From the NCBI RefSeq assembly GCF_027579695.1, contig NC_083571.1, forward strand, positions 37,317,943 through 37,381,942: 64,000 nucleotides of DNA, in the 5' to 3' direction. Source of the stretch: Neoarius graeffei (lineage: Eukaryota; Chordata; Actinopteri; Siluriformes; Ariidae). This document shows, piece after piece, positions 43,670-55,079 of the stretch (positions are counted from its first letter, which is position 1; the number at the start of each line of letters is the position of its first letter). The notes under the pieces were generated by a model. The model ran no database searches. It was given only the letters and a program-made list of their open reading frames with translations, and had not been told where the DNA came from. The position numbers and the translations under genes were made by a program.

Positions 43670-44040
43670 CTCATCTCATTATCTCTCGCCGCTTTATCCT
43701 TCTACAGGGTCGCAGGCAAGCTGGAGCCTATCCCAGCTGACTACAGGCGAAAGGCGGGGTACACCCTGGACAAGTCGCCAGGTCATCACAGGGCTGACAC
43801 ATAGACACAGACAACCATTCACACTCACATTCACACCTACGGTCAATTTAGAGTCACCAGTTAACCTAACCTGCATGTCTTTGGACTGTGGGGGAAACCG
43901 GAGCACCCGGAGGAAACCCACGCGGACACGGGGAGAACATGCAAACTCCGCACAGAAAGGCCCTCGCCGGCCATGGGGCTCGAACCCGGACCTTCTTGCT
44001 GTGAGGCGACAGCGCTAACCACTACACCACCATGCCGCCC
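43670..44040 (-). mobile_element. V-SINE/Mermaid-type SINE
   Basis: Full-length. The duplication CAAAGCAAACAT is at 43658-43669 and 44041-44052. Confidence 0.92.
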
Positions 44041-44329
44041 CAAAGCAAACATTTAAAACAAAATGAGTCTTTAATCCTTTCAAAAAACTGAAACATGGGT
44101 TCTAGGTATGGCCATGGGTGCTGCATTCCCCAGAAGAACCGTTTCCTTCCATTCTGCTGTCAACTAATCATGTTCAAATAACGCTGCTGATAAATCATTG
44201 AACTTGATTTTATAGTCTATGGACAGGATGTGACCCTCGTGATTACTGATCGGCTGTCTCAGTGTCACCTGCGAAAAAAAATCCACTTTCAAAGCTGCTT
44301 CATAGTAAAGAGGACCTTGATAGAAATGT

Positions 44330-44490
44330 AGTGGAGTGAAAAGTACGATATTTGTCTTTCAAATGTAGTGAAGTTAAAGTCATAAGTTTCCACACACAAA
44401 AAAAAAATACTCAAGTAAAGTACAGATACTTAAAACATGTACTTAAGTACAGTACTCAATGTTCTTCGTTACTGTCCACCTCTGAAATTG
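44330..44490 (-). mobile_element. hAT-type MITE fragment
   Basis: Minus strand CAGAGGTGGACAGTAACGAA and GTACTTAAGTAC, down to TTTTCACTCCAC, a common fish hAT-derived repeat. Confidence 0.55.
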
Positions 44491-45100
44491 TCCATTGGTG
44501 TGATGTGTGTGAATGTTTAGGTGGGAGCTGCTCTACGTCCTCGACGCCCACCCTGGGTCGCTCTCCTGAGCTAGCTAACAAATCTGCAGTAAAAAGTCAA
44601 CTACAGCTGACATCCGAGAAGTAGAAGCAATATCATTCTCTGAGTCAGTGTTAGTATCCATATTAGCAGAGGTGTCATTATCTGTATCCGATATTTTTGT
44701 GTGAAAGAGTTTAACTGTGAAATGCTTCAGTTTAAAAACTTTTTAGAGCTTTAAAGAAAGTGAGATCCAGGCCCGGCGCCGTGGGGGGGCGAAAGGGGGC
44801 GTCGCCCCCTCGTGGCTACAGCCCCGCCCCCTCAACGGAGACTCAGATCACTTAATTGTTTTCTTATGAAAATATAATGTATTATAGACGTATTAATTAT
44901 TTGCATTTTCAAATACGAAATATTAAGTGGTAACAATATCCTGTAATATGCAGTAAAGTTTACGGGAGTAGTCTTTCCCCCACCGAATTAAACGAATTCA
45001 ATCACAATATTGTGAATCCATTTTCTTTCTTTGTTGGCTAAGTTTATCTCCGTTTATGTTGGTGTATGTGTTCATATATGGTCCGCTTTGTGTGCAAATA

Positions 45101-46700
45101 CAGTGGTGCTTGAAAGTTTGTGAACCCTTTAGAATTTTCTATATTTCTGCATAAATATAACATAAAACATCATCAGATTTTCACACAAGTCCTAAAAGTA
45201 GATAAAGAGAACCCCGTTAAACAAATAAGACAAAAATATTATACTTGGTCATTTATTTATTGAGGAAAATGATCCAATATTATTACTCATCTGTGAGTGG
45301 CAAAAGTATGTGAACCTCTAGGATTAGCAGTTAATTTGAAGGTGAAATTAGAGTCGGGTGTTTTCAATTAATAGGATGACAATCAGGTGTGAGTGGGCAC
45401 CCTGTTTTATTTAAAGAACAGGGATCTATCAAAGTCTGATCTTCACAACACATGTTTGTGGAAGTGTATCATGACACAAACAAAGGAGATTTCTGAGGAC
45501 CTCAGAAAAAGCGTTGTTGATGCTCATCAGGCTAGAAAAGGTTACGAAACCATCTCTAAAGAGTTTGGACTCCACCAATCCACAGTCAGACAGATTGTGT
45601 ACAAATGGAGGAAATTCAAGACCATTGTTACCCTCCCAGGAGTGGTCGACCAACAAAGATCACTCCAAGAGCAAGGCGTGTAATAGTCGCCGAGGTCACA
45701 AAGGACCCCAGGGTAACTTCTAAGCAACTGAAGGCCTCCCTCACATTGGCTAATGTTAATGTTCATGAGTCCACCATCAGGAGAACACTGAACAACAATG
45801 GTGTGCATGGCAGGGTTGCAAGGAGAAAGCCACTGCTCCCCAAAAAGAACATTGCTGCTCATCTGCAGTTTACTAAAGATCATGTGGACAAGCCAGAAGG
45901 CTATTAGAAAAATGTTTTGTGGACGGATGAGCCCAAAATAGAACTTTTTGGTTTAAATGAGAAGCGTTAAGTTTGGAGAAAGGAAAACACTGCATTCCAG
46001 AATAAGAACCTTATCCCATCTGTGAAACATGGTGGTGGTAATATCATGGTTTGGGCCTGTTTTGCTGCATCTGGGCCAGGATGGCTTGCCATCGTTGATG
46101 GAACAATGAATTCTGAATTATACCAGCGAATTCTAAAGGAAAATGTCAGGACATCTGTCCATGAACTGAATCTCAAGAGAAGGTGGGTCATGCAGCAAGA
46201 CAACGACCCTAAGCACACAAATCGTTCTACCAAAGAATGGTTAAAGAAGAATAAAGTTAATGTTTTGGAATGGCCAAGTCAAAGTCCTGACCTTAATCCA
46301 ATGGAAATGTTGTCAAAGGACCTGAAGCGAGCAGTTCATGTGAGGAAACCCACCAACATCCCAGAGTTGAAGCTGTTCTGTACAGAGGAATGGGCTAAAG
46401 TTCCTCCAAGCCGGTGTGCAGGAGTGAGCAACGGTTTTGTTGCAGTTATTGCTGCACAAGGGGGTCACACCAGATACTGACAGCAAAGGTTCACATACTT
46501 TTGCCACTCACAGATATGTAATATTGGATCGTTTTCCTCAATAAATAAATGACCAAGTATAATATTTTTGTCTCATTTGTTTAACTGGGTTCTCTTTATC
46601 TACTTTTAGGACTTGTGTGAAAATCTAATGATGTTTTAGGTCATATATATGCAGAAATATAGAAAATTCTAAAGGGTTCACAAACTTTCAAGCACCACTG
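45101..46700 (+). mobile_element. Full-length Tc1-like transposon (T7)
   Basis: 1600 bp, ends CAGTGGTGCTTGAAAGTTTG and complement, flanked by TA at 45099-45100 and 46701-46702. Same family as T3. Confidence 0.92.
45471..46480 (+). pseudogene. Tc1-like transposase (T7), one frameshift and two stops
   Basis: MTQTKEISEDLRKSVVDAHQ; a one-base loss near 45633 (CTCCCAGG against CTCCCCAGG in T3) shifts the frame. Then TAG at 45905 and TAA at 45968, followed by an open stretch to [38 protein letters not shown] and LNPMEMLSKDL. The DDE residues are all present. More complete than T3. Confidence 0.85.
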
Positions 46701-47264
46701 TAGCGTAAGAATATGTGTCGTTGACGTCACCCCCCATGCAGCGGGGGTGAAAATTCATCACTTCAGAGTGTTTAGTCCCCTACACGCCTAAACTGGGATC
46801 GCGGATTAAGTGGTTAGCGTTGACTCGGTGCGAGTCAGGAAGGCTATGACTGGTGCAGCCGCGGGGTCTGTTAATTTTTTTAAATTATGATTTTGGCCGC
46901 CGAGCCAAGTACCTTAGACTTGCATTGACGTTTTGTTTTCATGCCACGGAGCTATTTGTATGTATTTTAAATTTAAAGGACTTGCCTGTAGGTTTGTGTG
47001 TGTTGTTTTATGTTTGGCATCTTTCCGGTTGTAACGCGTGTCTGTGAGAAAATTGGAGGGGAGGGTTAACAGGTGGGCACGGGGGTTGATAAAGCGCAAC
47101 TGCCCCGGTAATGTGTCACATGATTTTCCCAGACTAAAGCAACCTTCGGGGCCGTGGTTTTGTGTTTGGCGCAGTTAATTGTTTGAAACACGTTGTCAGA
47201 CCACCATCACTCTACACACTATATGAAAAATATTTGCCCCCTTGCGATTTCTAATTGCCCCTTA

Positions 47265-48855
47265 GGCTGGGCAGACACTGTGCGATTTTTGGCCCGATTT
47301 TGACACGATTTTCACTCGTGCGACTATTTTCGAGATCGGGCCGATTTTTGGCTCAATCGTGCGTCTCGGATCGTGTAGTATACATGGGGTAACGACAAGC
47401 GATTAACACCTCACGACCTCCTCCCGATCGATCGGATGAAAATCAAACATGTTTGAAATCCTGGTCGCCCATCGTGAGGCTATCGCACTGTTGAAGCGGT
47501 GTCACGAGCCGATTTACCTCAACCTGTCACACTACACATGCATGAACACAGATACGGAAGAGAAAACAAACACTGAGCAGCACTTCCGGTCTCCTCTTCT
47601 TCTTCATGTTTAGAGATGGGATTTATGGCTCTTTGATGGGATCCGTATCTTTGTGATCCGTTCTTTGAAAAGAGCCGTTCAAAAGACTGGCTCATTTGGC
47701 TCTTTTTTAAAATATTTATTCAGTTTTAAGAAGACAGCGTCTAAAGAAGCCAGATCCCTCTGCTTAGACAGTGACATCAATATTTCTGGACATACCTTTT
47801 ATATAAAGCAACCTAGACTTACATTATTGTAACCCCTAAACGCTCATAAATAACCATTAAAAAACAATGAGGGCTTCAATGAATGTCCATGCAGAATGGC
47901 TTTTCTGTAAAAAAAAAAAAAAAGAACCCACTCAAGAACATAGTTATCAAGAACGCAAGAATATCATTCATCTCATTATCTCTAGCCGCTTTATCCTTCT
48001 ACAGGGTCGCAGGCAAGCTGGAGCCTATCCCAGCTGACTACGGGCGAAAGGCGGGGTACACCCTGGACAAGTCGCCAGGTCATCACAGGGCTGACACATA
48101 GACACAGACAACCATTCACACTCACATTCACACCTACGGTCAATTTAGAGTCACCAGTTAACCTAACCTGCATGTCTTTGGACTGTGGGGGAAACCGGAG
48201 CACCCGGAGGAAACCCACGCGGACACGGGGAGAACATGCAAACTCCGCACAGAAAGGCCCTCGCCGGCCACGGGGCTTGAACCCGGACCTTCTTGCTGTG
48301 AGGCGACAGCGCTAACCACTACACCACCGTGCCGCCCAACGCAAGAATATTTTATAGAAAAACACTTGTTTTACAAAAATATTTAAGTCTGAGATACAAA
48401 ACAGATAAATAAATAAAATACACAAAAATGGAACAAACAAAATGACGATAGAATAAATTAAATGAACGTCCGTGCAAAGTAGTTTTCCCACAATATTATC
48501 ATTAATATCACACAACATTATAAACTATCTGAAACGCAGTACAGAAAAAGAACGACAGAAAGAACGGCTCCCCCAGCTCGAGACTCGGTTCTCATCGTTC
48601 ATGCCTAGGAGCCGTTCAAAAGAATCGGTTCGTTCGCGAACGTCACAACACTATATCACGTTGCAGTTCCGGATACAAGAATCTGGAAGTATGGAAGTAC
48701 AGTGTGAGCAGTCAGATCGCATCCGAGCATCGGATCGTATAGTGTGAGAACAGGAATCGTAAGCTGCGTGCTGTTTACCCCTGCGATTCACTCGTACAGT
48801 GTGAGCAGCAGCTAAATATCGCGATTGAAAAAAATCGCACAGTGTATGCCCAGCC
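47265..48855. mobile_element. TTA-flanked MITE (PIF/Harbinger-like)
   Basis: Ends GGCTGGGCA(G/T)ACACTGTGCG inverted, TTA at 47262-47264 and 48856-48858. Inside, a further inverted pair around AAAAGAGCCGTTCAAAAG (47677) and GGAGCCGTTCAAAAGAATCG (48609) suggests another nested element. Confidence 0.7.
47965..48337 (-). mobile_element. V-SINE/Mermaid-type SINE
   Basis: Full-length. The 13-bp duplication AACGCAAGAATAT is at 47952-47964 and 48338-48350. Confidence 0.93.
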
Positions 48856-48892
48856 TTAGTAAACTGTTCCTGGCGCCGGGCCTGGTGAGATC

Positions 48893-49445
48893 AGCTGATA
48901 CTCAAGGGTCTCGGAAAAGAAAAAGAGGTCTCCTGCCATTTCTTCCACAAAAAAAAAAAATCCCGTAATTCTAGTTTGGTGTAATATGTTCAATAAATAT
49001 ATAAAAACAAAAGTAAAAGATTTATATTAGTGACATTACTGTACCATAATCTGCGAATATAGCCGCAGAGTTTATTATTCAAGTGCGATTCCTCACGTTC
49101 CTCCTGAAACCAGAAAATCCAGACTAATTATCTATAAAGCTGCTTTGAGGCGATGTCTGTTGTTAAAAGCGCTATACAATTAAATTGACTTGACAGATGT
49201 GATTAACGCATCAAGTGACAACTGAAATCTGAACCCTCAGGGTGGTGATGTCACTCTGCTGTCGAGTCCTGAGCATACACGGCTGTGGTGTGTCTTTGAG
49301 GGATTATGGCTTATTTGTACAGCTCATTGTGTTGTATAAGAGCTGGAAAGAAAGATCATCTCTGACACAAATAAACACACGGTCTCTATCTTTTATTTTA
49401 AAGTATTTATCTGACTGTGGTTGAGGTTTTAAAGGTGTGGCTTCA
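48893..49445. other. No gene seen
   Basis: Contains GCTGCTTTGAGGCGATGTCT and AAAGCGCTATACAATTAAAT near 49140-49190, a common LINE 3'-end-like motif. No coding frame. Confidence 0.45.
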
Positions 49446-49453
49446 CTTGTAGT

Positions 49454-50776
49454 CATGGGCGCCGCCAGGGGGGGAAAGGTTAGAACAATTCTAGGGGCCC
49501 AGCACTGCCATGGGGCCCTTTAAGGGGCTGATAATATGCTTTTAATGATTTTAATAAGACTTTTGAAATAACAACAATGCAATATTCCATCTGGTAAAAT
49601 GAGCTAATTGAACAAGGTTGTCTATTTCTTGAGTTCTTCAACATATTGTCATTTAACCCTCCCCCTTTTGCAAAATGGTACGGTCCAGTTCTGGTAGAAG
49701 CGCGATGCGTTAAATCTGTGTGCTGATCAGTGCAACGCTACTTGCTGCTGTGTCGCGGTGCAGCAGCCAGCCAGCCAGCAGTGGAGTGCGTACAGTCTAT
49801 GATCGCTAAATATGAAGAGTGGCTGTCAAAAACGTAAAGAAAGGCAGCTGAAAGCTGAGAGGGACCGGAGAGGCAGGCAACTGGTCACTCAGTTTTTCCC
49901 AAAGAAAGGTAGCTATCGCTCACATGTGTGTTCAAAATATTAGCGAATGGTAAATGAACAGTATGAACGTGGTTGGATTAGCCTATCAAGAGAACACTTT
50001 TACAGTTTGTACAGTGACATTTTTTCCATTTTAATAACTCAGCTGACTTGTGTGATAAACAAGATGAAATATTACGTTATGCTGGTGCTAATAACTAGTG
50101 TTAATAACCAGTTTCATAACTAATGGGGTGCCCTAAATATGCCCAGATTCAGCCTCAGGGGGACCTCCGCCCTACCAAACCACTGAACCCGCCTTTGGAG
50201 AAGGAGGTAAGCAGCAGTACAACCCATAAATGCTTTAGGATTGAAGTTTTTAATGAGCGAGCGCCATATACAGTTTGCTAGATTAAAGTGTTGCTAATGT
50301 AACAGACGTTGCGTTGTGTTGTTCACCAGTCTTTTTATTCTGAAGAAATGAGACAGAAATACACTGCTGAGGACGGGCTGCAAACGTCCAGTGGCATTGG
50401 CGCTTTATTTCCAAAACGAACTGAAAGAGGCCAGTGCCTCGTTCCCATAACTACCTGCGCTCTTAAAGGGCCAGCACAGAATTTCCCCACCACTACACAC
50501 AATGGCAAGTGGAAAAAAATAAACCCGTTACACTAATAACGGACACCAGTCAAGTGTTTGACATGGTTACGTGTGTGGAATGTTCACACGTTCTAAACCA
50601 TTGGTTTCAACCATTGGTTAATACATAAAATGTAATAGCAAAGTCACAAACTCAAGGTCCATGGGCTATCAAAAGTCAAATAATGACAATAGTGCAATTG
50701 TGACGAGGGTGGGCAAAGTTGGGGGGCCCAAAATTCTAATCTTTCATGGGGCCCAAAATTTCTGGCGGCGCCCCTG
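49454..50776 (+). mobile_element. hAT element with a transposase first-exon remnant
   Basis: 1323 bp, ends CA(T/G)GGGCGCCGCCAG in inverted form, and an exact 8-bp duplication CTTGTAGT at 49446-49453 and 50777-50784. Subterminal GGGGCCC boxes on both sides. Confidence 0.85.
49812..49918 (+). pseudogene. First exon of a ZMYM1-like hAT transposase
   Basis: MKSGCQKRKERQLKAERDRR then GRQLVTQFFPKK, ending at a donor-like AAAG|GTAGCT. The basic SGAQKRKE start with a following FF-x-K is typical of DUF4371/ZMYM1-like hAT transposases. No later exon is seen. Confidence 0.55.
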
Positions 50777-50784
50777 CTTGTAGT

Positions 50785-51545
50785 GGAACGTGGATCTTCT
50801 TTGTTTGTTTGTCTGTTAACAATATAGCGTCTAGGCGGTTGCACCGATTGACTTCAAATTTTCAGGGTAGGTGGGCAATGGTCCGTAGATCTCATTCTCA
50901 TCTCATTATTTCTAGCCGCTTTATCCTGATCTACAGGGTCGCAGGCAAGCTGGAGCCTATCCCAGCTGACTACGGGCGAAAGGCGGGGTACACCCTGGAC
51001 AAGTCACCAGGTCATCACAGGGCTGACACATAGACACAGACAACCATTCACACTCACATTCACACCTACGGTCAATTTAGAGTCGCCAGTTAACCTAACC
51101 TGCATGTCTTTGGACTGTGGGGGAAACCGGAGCACCCGGAGGAAACCCATGTGGACACGGGGAGAACATGCAAACTCCACACAGAAAGGCCCTCGCCGGC
51201 CACGGGGCTCGAACCCGGACCGGAAAGGTCAACCTTTTGGTCAAAATAACATTGTCCATTATAACTCAAAAACGGTTGCCAATAGACAAATGTTTACTTT
51301 TATGAGTATATAGGAACTCCCATATGGCCTTTCATTTGGCACCATGATCTTTGACCTTGAGTGACCTTGAAAGGTCAAACTCAAGGTCACGGATTTTCAG
51401 AGGGCTGTAACTTGAAAACGTTGATGGTAGACGGATATTTACCATTATCAACTTATAGGGAGTGCCATATGGGCTTTCATTTGGCTCCATGACCTTTGAC
51501 CTTGAATGACTTTGAAATGTCAAACTCAAGGTCATGGATTTTCAT
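50785..51545 (+). repeat. Tandem repeat with TGACCTTGA / AAGGTCA motifs, split by a SINE
   Basis: Units of about 150-160 bases share CTTTCATTTGGC(A/T)CCATGA, TTTGACCTTGA, AAACTCAAGGTCA and GGATTTTCA (51300-51545). The part before the SINE (50800-50890) looks like the array start. Confidence 0.6.
50896..51220 (-). mobile_element. V-SINE lacking the tRNA head
   Basis: Minus; runs from the GATGAG tail to the B box (CTCGAACCCGGACC), where it stops abruptly. No clear duplication. Confidence 0.85.
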
Positions 51546-51689
51546 GGGACTATAACCTGACAGCCAGATGTGCAGCTTGTGAACAGGCAAGGCAGGCAAC
51601 TGCTTGGGGCCCCCTGGCCCAGGGGCCCCCCGAGAGTCGGGGCCCAAGGGTTTATTTAGTTTATTTATTCACCATCACCCAAGGGGCAA

Positions 51690-52500
51690 GAGGAGTAGCC
51701 AAGAATGCACTGGATTTCCAAACTCTTGCAGCCACTAGTGGATGGAATGAGCCGGCTCTGAAAGCAGTGTTTCACTAAGGTCTTCGTCCCAAAATATCCA
51801 GTGAACTGGCTTGTAGAGATGAACATCCCACTTTGGACTCCCTCATAGACCTCGCTATTCAACCGGATTATCTACTTTCCAGCCAACCTTCTCTCAAGGA
51901 GGACACGAGACCAGCTCAGTCAGCTGATGCATCCACACCCGTGGAGGTTTCTCAAACTAGGCTGAAATGCTCTGAACGAGAGAGAAGGCGACGTGAGGAG
52001 CTATGCTTCTATTGTGGGAGTTCCAACCATCATATAACACAGTGTCCAGTCCACCCTACTCGCAACAACAACTCTGAGCCTGCTTCTGACGCGGTGAGTC
52101 CTGTGAGAAACTTTAACTCACAATCATTTAAAGTACCTGTGTTGTTGAAACTGCCAGCCTCGACCCATGTGTTATCTGCATTTGTTGACTTCGGGGCAGA
52201 GGGGAACTTCATCAACAGTTCAATCATCCAGGAGTTCAATCTGTCCACAACCCCTTTGCAGAGTCCACTCAGCATCAGGACCATCGACGGAGGACCTATC
52301 GGAGATGGTCTCATCACAACTAGAACCACTCCAGTTCGCATCCAAGTAGGAGCTCTCCATTCTGAACTCATTTTACTTTTTGCGACTTCTATAGTTAACC
52401 ACGACACCATCCTGGCTTACCCATGGTTACAGCTCCACGACCCTCTGATATCCTGGCAAAACAAGGAAATCCTCCAATGGTCCCCTACATGCTTTCAGAA
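51690..52500 (+). pseudogene. Gypsy gag C-terminus and protease
   Basis: LDFQTLAATSGWNEPALKAV, a TAA at 51776, then a CCHC zinc knuckle CFYCGSSNHHITQCP (52004-52048) and the protease AFVDFGAEGNFI with the DxGA-type active site (Ser/Thr replaced by Phe). Ends near [15 protein letters not shown], just before the RT deletion. Confidence 0.82.
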
Positions 52501-53470
52501 CTGTTTGTTGACGTGCTCCGGGACATGCTGGGGAAGTTTGTAATCGCATACATTGACAACATTCTGATCTACTACCCTGATGAAGCAAGTCACCTGGAAC
52601 ATGTCAGGTCAGTTCCGAAGCGTCTACTCAATAATCACCTCTATGCTAAAGCTGAAAAATGTGAATTCCATTTACGTCAGATTTCGATTCTGGGTTATGT
52701 CATCAGTGCAGAAGGAGTCAGCATGGATTCCTCTAAGGTGTCTGCCATCATGTCTTGGCCTGTACCCACATCTGTGAAGGAGCTTCAACGTTTTCTAGGT
52801 TTTGCTAACTTCTACCGACGCTTTATTGGAGGTTTCAGCACCATCGCAGCTCCCTTAACCACTCTGCTAAAGAAAGGTCCCAAATGTCTTCTCTGGACCC
52901 CTGCAGCTGAGGAAGCCTTCGGCCGACTCAAGACTGCATTCACCTCAGCCCCCATCCTGCAACATCCTGACCCAACCAAGCCTTTCACAGTCGAGGTGGA
53001 TGCCTCAGAGACTGGAGTGGGAGGGGTGCTATCCCAGCGCTTCGGCGAGAAACCAAAGCTTCACCCTGTGGCTTTCTTTTCTAAGAAGCTCTCGTCAGCT
53101 GAGCGGAACTATGACATTGGGAATCGTGAACTACTAGCCATTAAGCTCACCCTTGAGCAATGGAGACATTGGTTAGAGGGAGCTACACACCCCTTCATGA
53201 TACTAACTGACCACAAAAACTTAAAGTATCTCAAGAAGGCAAAGAGATTGAACCCATGTCAGGCCTGATGGGCTCTGTTCTTCACGAGGTTCGATTTCAC
53301 AATCGCCTTTCATCCTGGGCATAAGAACACTAAGGCTGATGCTCTGTCCCGAACTTTCAGTCCAGTACCGTGTAACCCGGAACCTCATCCCGTTCTTGCA
53401 CTAGAATGCTTCGTTCAGTCAATCGCCCAGAGGACTGCCCACCTGACTTGCTATATGCTCCCAAACCACT
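52480..53470 (+). pseudogene. Gypsy reverse transcriptase (3' part) and RNase H
   Basis: The frame begins inside RT with [14 protein letters not shown], where the usual YxDD reads YIDN. Then [38 protein letters not shown] (RNase H Asp) and [18 protein letters not shown] at 53266, then [15 protein letters not shown]. The RT fingers and the first catalytic Asp are missing. Confidence 0.82.
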
Positions 53471-53483
53471 TTGAAGTAAACTC

Positions 53484-54060
53484 GTGGCATGGGTACATGC
53501 ATCTCCTGCCACAGGTCACCCTAGTAGTCAAATAACTTACCAAATGCTAAGGAGTAAGTACTGGTGGGAGAAGATGCGGACCAAACATAACCACTTCATC
53601 GCTTCCTGCTCCGAATGTACCCAAGTAAAGGTTCCACAAACCCTGCCCTCTGGTAAGCTGTATCCCCTCCGTGTATCTCAGAGACCATGGTCCCACCTGG
53701 TCATTGAGTTCATCACAGACCTACCACCATCTGAGGGTAACACAGCCATCATGGTTACTGTGGACTGATTTTCGAAGGCTCGGACACTTATTCCCTTACC
53801 AGGCATTCCTACTGTTTTTCAGACAGCAGAACTACTATTTGAAAATGTATTCAGTACTTTGGTATCCCTGAGGATATTGTCAGTGACCATGGTCCCCAGT
53901 TCATATCACGGCTGTTGACTTATTTCATGGAACGTCTTGGAGTTTCAGTAAGCCTCACGTCTGGATATCATCCCCAGTCCAACAGCCAGGTGGAACGGGC
54001 CAATCAGGAGATTTTTTTTTAGAATCTTCTGCATGAGGAATCAGGGGGACTAGTCTCGTT
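53484..54060 (+). pseudogene. Gypsy integrase
   Basis: HHCC zinc region ([10 protein letters not shown], then ASCSECTQVK), FITDLPPSEGNTAIMVTVD with the first Asp, SDHGPQF with the second (after a frameshift near 53850) and QVERANQE with the Glu (near 53995). Stops at 53766 and 54020. Confidence 0.78.
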
Positions 54061-54135
54061 TCATCCCGTGGGCCGAATATGCACAAAATTCACTCAAGCA
54101 CTCAGCTACACAGTTAACACCTCATGGACTCCTGA

Positions 54136-54420
54136 AATGTTGGATAACTAGTGCACTAAAGGGTTTAATAGCTGTATTTAATGCACTTATAGAAGCAGGA
54201 GTCTCTTAAATATCTCGTGCACTACATAGGGTGGAGCAGTTATTTTATACCCTATATAGTGCACTTTTATAGGGAACAAGAAGCTGAACCTAACACGGTT
54301 CACTATTCAACAGAAGATTTCGACGCCATTGGTTCACACCCTACTTAGTGCACTTCTCTGAGGAACAGTGAGATGTAATCAAGTGCTTTTATTGTACTGT
54401 AACTTGAGCAGCCAATAAAA
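54136..54420. mobile_element. GTGCACTA-rich MITE-like sequence
   Basis: TAGTGCACTAAAGGG, CCCTATATAGTGCACTTTTA and CCTACTTAGTGCACTTCT: repeated boxes of a common fish MITE. Boundaries not resolved. Confidence 0.5.
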
Positions 54421-54697
54421 CAAACGCAGCTGCCTTAGCGACTTTATCTGGATTTGACATCGTATTGCTCAATGTGCTGCTGCAGAGCTGGAAAGGCCCT
54501 GACTCCCCCCTGTGATGAAATCGCTGAGATCCTGTTTCTCCACGTGTAAGTGGGAGGGGGTGTTTATTTTAGCTCCACTTCATATTACAGTGGTTAAAAA
54601 TTAACATTTCATTAGAAGTCATCGCTGCAGATAAAGAGATAAAGACTAAAAGCAACCACCATAAATCAGGAAACTTTTCAAGAGCACATTCAACACA

Positions 54698-55079
54698 GGG
54701 CAGCACGGTGGTGTAGTGGTTAGCGCTGTCACCTCACAGCAAGAAGATCCGGGTTTGAGCCCCGTGGCCGGCGAGGGCCTTTCTGTGCGGAGTTTGCATG
54801 TTCTCCCCGTGTCCGCGTGGGTTTCCTCCGGGTGCTCCGGTTTCCCCCACAGTCCAAAGACATGCAGGTTAGGTTAACTGGTGACTCTAAATTGACCGTA
54901 GGTGTGAATGTGAGTGTGAATGGTTGCCTGTGTCTATGTGTCAGCCCTGTGATGACTTGGCGACTTGTCCGGGGTGTACCCCGCCTTTCACCCGTAGTCA
55001 GCTGGGATAGGCTCCAGCTTGCCTGCGACCCTGTAGAACAGGATAAAGTGGAAAGAGATAATGAGAAGGAGATGAGATG
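54698..55079 (+). mobile_element. V-SINE/Mermaid-type SINE
   Basis: Full-length with tRNA head, core and tail; no clear duplication. Confidence 0.88.

Larger units (their letters stand above)
44768..48884. mobile_element. hAT element enlarged to 4.1 kb by nested insertions
   Basis: Ends CAGGCCCGGCGCC and complement, exact 8-bp duplication GTGAGATC at 44760-44767 and 48885-48892. Inside are Tc1 T7, a TTA-flanked MITE and, in that MITE, a SINE. The hAT itself is about 0.9 kb and non-coding. Confidence 0.85.
51650..54135 (+). mobile_element. Ty3/gypsy LTR retrotransposon fragment
   Basis: Gag end, protease, RT/RNase H and integrase in the Ty3/gypsy order; no LTR on either side, and the N-terminal half of RT is deleted. 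Bounded on the right by a GTGCACTA-rich MITE-like sequence. Confidence 0.85.

Noticed and set aside
50309..50536. 75-codon plus frame in a hAT
   Set aside because: No similarity I recognise and no splice link to the exon at 49812.
52030..52410. 126-codon minus frame
   Set aside because: Antisense shadow of the gypsy gag/protease frame.
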